From Lumbricus terrestris (Eukaryota; Annelida; Clitellata; Crassiclitellata; Lumbricidae), in assembly GCA_949752735.1 (NCBI GenBank), contig OX457053.1:26215797-26279796 (forward strand): a stretch of 64,000 bases of DNA, written 5' to 3'. Under the pieces are notes generated by a model. The model saw only the letters and a program-made list of their open reading frames with translations. It did not search any database and was not told the origin of the DNA. A program made the position numbers and the translations under genes. This document shows positions 62,341-64,000 of the stretch, in pieces. Position 1 is the first letter of the stretch; the number at the start of each line of letters is the position of its first letter.

Positions 62341-64000
62341 TAATTAATTTTTAATTTTTTTTTTTAATTTTTTTTATTGCTCCCAAGTCAATTGTACACA
62401 GTTCTATTTTTTTAAGCAGATCAGCATACTACAAATATGATAACAGAACATAAACAATTCAATGCAACTAACGGTTCATGGAAAACAAACGGAACCCCTG
62501 AAGGGAAAAAAATCCCGCTGGGTAGGGGCCCTACTTTCAAGATTAACCTTATAAGATGCTGGGAGATCAGCAATTAGGGCTGGAAGATTATATAAAAAAA
62601 TTATAATGAACAAGTAATACAAAAAGAAAAAGAAAAGAGTAAACGACAGTTAACTTCTATATTCCTAGAGACATACTTCATTTTTTGCAATGTGTGCTTT
62701 GATTAATTGTTTAAAGTGGGAAAAGGGTTTTACAGTTCTAAAAGTAGCCGGTAAATTATTCCAGATTCGTGGACCTTGATATTTAATGGAGAATTTCCGT
62801 ATGTTAGTTCTTGGATAAACACTTATGTATTCCCGATCAGTTCTAGTAAAACGAGTGTGTTTGACTGTAGGAAAGTAGTCTGTAAAGGCAGTAGGTAGTA
62901 GGTTGTTATTAAATTTATACATAAATTCCAGGGTTTGAGCTGTTCTTATTTGGGTTATATTTAAGAGATTTAGTTCTAAAAATAAAGACTTTGTATGGGC
63001 ATTGTACGAAGACTTAGTAATAATTCTTATGGCCATCTTCTGGAGTGTTCTAAGACTGGACAAGTGGGTGTCATAGGTGGAAGTCCAGATGAAATTGCAG
63101 TATGTTAAGTAAGGATGAATTAATGTAGAATATAATTGTCGCAGAATATGTGGTGGAAGCAAATAAGATATTCTTCTGAGTATTCCTATGTTTTTTGAGA
63201 TTTTCTTAGTGATTTCTAGGATATGTGTGTTCCATTTTAAATGTTGATCTATGTGAACTCCAAGGAATTTAGTTGATGAAACAGAAGGAATTATTGTGTC
63301 ATCAATTAAAATTTCCCTCTTCGAATTTGGAATTAATTTTTTAGAGGTTCTAAATAAAATATAGTTAGTTTTTGACAAATTTAGTGACAACTTGTTAGCC
63401 CTAAACCAATCATTGGCTAGGGACAATTCCTCATTTACAAGTGATATTAGATGGTCATACGAAGCATGAGATATGAAGGCATTAGTATCGTCTGCAAAAA
63501 GGATGTAGTGTAGAAGAGTCGATGAGTTAGGTAGGTCATTGATGTAGATTAAAAATAACAGAGGCCCGAGTATGGATCCTTGAGGTACACCAAAGAAAAT
63601 TAGTTTAAGATCAGAGAGGTTACCATTACACAGGACTTGTTGATAACGACTGTTCAAATAGCTTTTAAACCAGTCCAGAGCTAAATCCCTTATTCCATAG
63701 TGTTCTAATTTTGCAGTAAGAATTTTGTGGTCGACAGTATCAAAAGCTTTAGCAAGGTCTAAAAAAATACCGATAGAGAATTCATTATTGTCCATAGCTT
63801 TAGATATTTTATCTTGTATGTCAAGAAGGGACATGGACGTAGAATGTCCCGGTTGAAATCCGTGCTGAAGTGGATACAAGAGTTTACTGTGCGTTATAAA
63901 GGAAAAAAGTCTATTGTACATTGCCCTTTCAAAAAATTTAGAAAAGAAATTTAGTACTGATACTGGTCTATAATTAGAAATTTCCGATTTACTGCCTTGT
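62341..64000 (-). mobile_element. CR1/Jockey-type LINE with long RT ORF, antisense in DIS3 intron, truncated by window
   Basis: A T-rich run at about 62,345-62,385 is the poly(A) tail on the minus strand; about 280 bp of 3' UTR precede it, and the ORF covers 62,665 to the window edge. Confidence 0.8.
62665..64000 (-). CDS. LINE reverse transcriptase ORF2, C-terminal part
   Basis: Open from the window edge (the frame continues upstream of Met at 63,921 with a NYRPVSVL RT block) to the stop at 62,665: more than 440 codons without a break. From the Met at 63,921: domain A IFLDLAKAFDTVDH (residues about 52-65), domain B FGVPQGSILGPLLF (110-123), domain C FADDT (142-146), thumb/post-RT KFLGVHID, and C-terminal GPRIWNNLPATFR box before the stop. 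It makes the reverse transcriptase used for target-primed integration. No stops in the visible part, so this copy may be young; the endonuclease and 5' end are outside the window. Different family from A, B and C (ends without SASE). Confidence 0.93.
   Translation of the reverse strand, partial: QGSKSEISNYRPVSVLNFFSKFFERAMYNRLFSFITHSKLLYPLQHGFQPGHSTSMSLLDIQDKISKAMDNNEFSIGIFLDLAKAFDTVDHKILTAKLEHYGIRDLALDWFKSYLNSRYQQVLCNGNLSDLKLIFFGVPQGSILGPLLFLIYINDLPNSSTLLHYILFADDTNAFISHASYDHLISLVNEELSLANDWFRANKLSLNLSKTNYILFRTSKKLIPNSKREILIDDTIIPSVSSTKFLGVHIDQHLKWNTHILEITKKISKNIGILRRISYLLPPHILRQLYSTLIHPYLTYCNFIWTSTYDTHLSSLRTLQKMAIRIITKSSYNAHTKSLFLELNLLNITQIRTAQTLEFMYKFNNNLLPTAFTDYFPTVKHTRFTRTDREYISVYPRTNIRKFSIKYQGPRIWNNLPATFRTVKPFSHFKQLIKAHIAKNEVCL

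Overview
The window is animal nuclear DNA. The main gene is split by about 20 GT-AG introns and closely matches animal DIS3. The sequence around it is mostly LINEs, tRNA-derived SINEs, hAT-like MITEs, an LTR retrotransposon and simple repeats. CpG-poor AT-rich spacers, TACATG-type repeats and the repeat families suggest a marine invertebrate, perhaps a deuterostome such as an echinoderm or hemichordate. That placement is a guess; the sequence does not prove it.

Layout. 1-20 kb is gene-poor: LINE 3' ends, microsatellites seeded from LINE tails, a Tc1/mariner relic with long inverted repeats, a degenerate TTAGGG-like array, a perfect 52-nt hairpin, an hAT relic with transposase remnants and many short MITEs. 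21.1-22.1 kb (minus strand) holds a CpG-rich candidate first exon coding a His-rich, probably membrane-anchored or secreted protein. 23.1-23.6 kb (minus strand) holds a second unidentified coding exon. Its start codon sits directly at the edge of a very young Ty3/Gypsy-type LTR element (23,629-29,784; near-identical LTRs, 5-bp target duplication, tRNA-Pro primer site). That element keeps gag, protease and RNase H but lacks the RT core and integrase. 30-40.5 kb is repeat-rich: a 22-copy 25-bp minisatellite next to a LINE RT fragment, and a 3.2-kb hAT-like element carrying a ~118-bp satellite.

40.79-64 kb is the DIS3 (RRP44) exosome nuclease gene on the plus strand. It has an ETS/TATA-type promoter and 20 mapped exons (835 codons, all phases consistent) covering the CR3 motif, PIN endonuclease, two cold-shock domains and nearly the whole RNB exonuclease domain. 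The S1 end lies beyond the window. Its introns are packed with SINEs and the 3' ends of the LINE that shares their tail. A LINE RT ORF lies antisense in the last visible intron.

Most notable: (1) a clan of short elements with 8-bp target duplications and different terminal repeats that share the same internal palindromic motif; (2) a 22-bp minisatellite that repeatedly copies the DIS3 exon 20 donor splice site; (3) SINE tails that retain the last codons (S-A-S-E-stop) of their partner LINE; (4) the non-autonomous but very recent LTR element sitting on a start codon.
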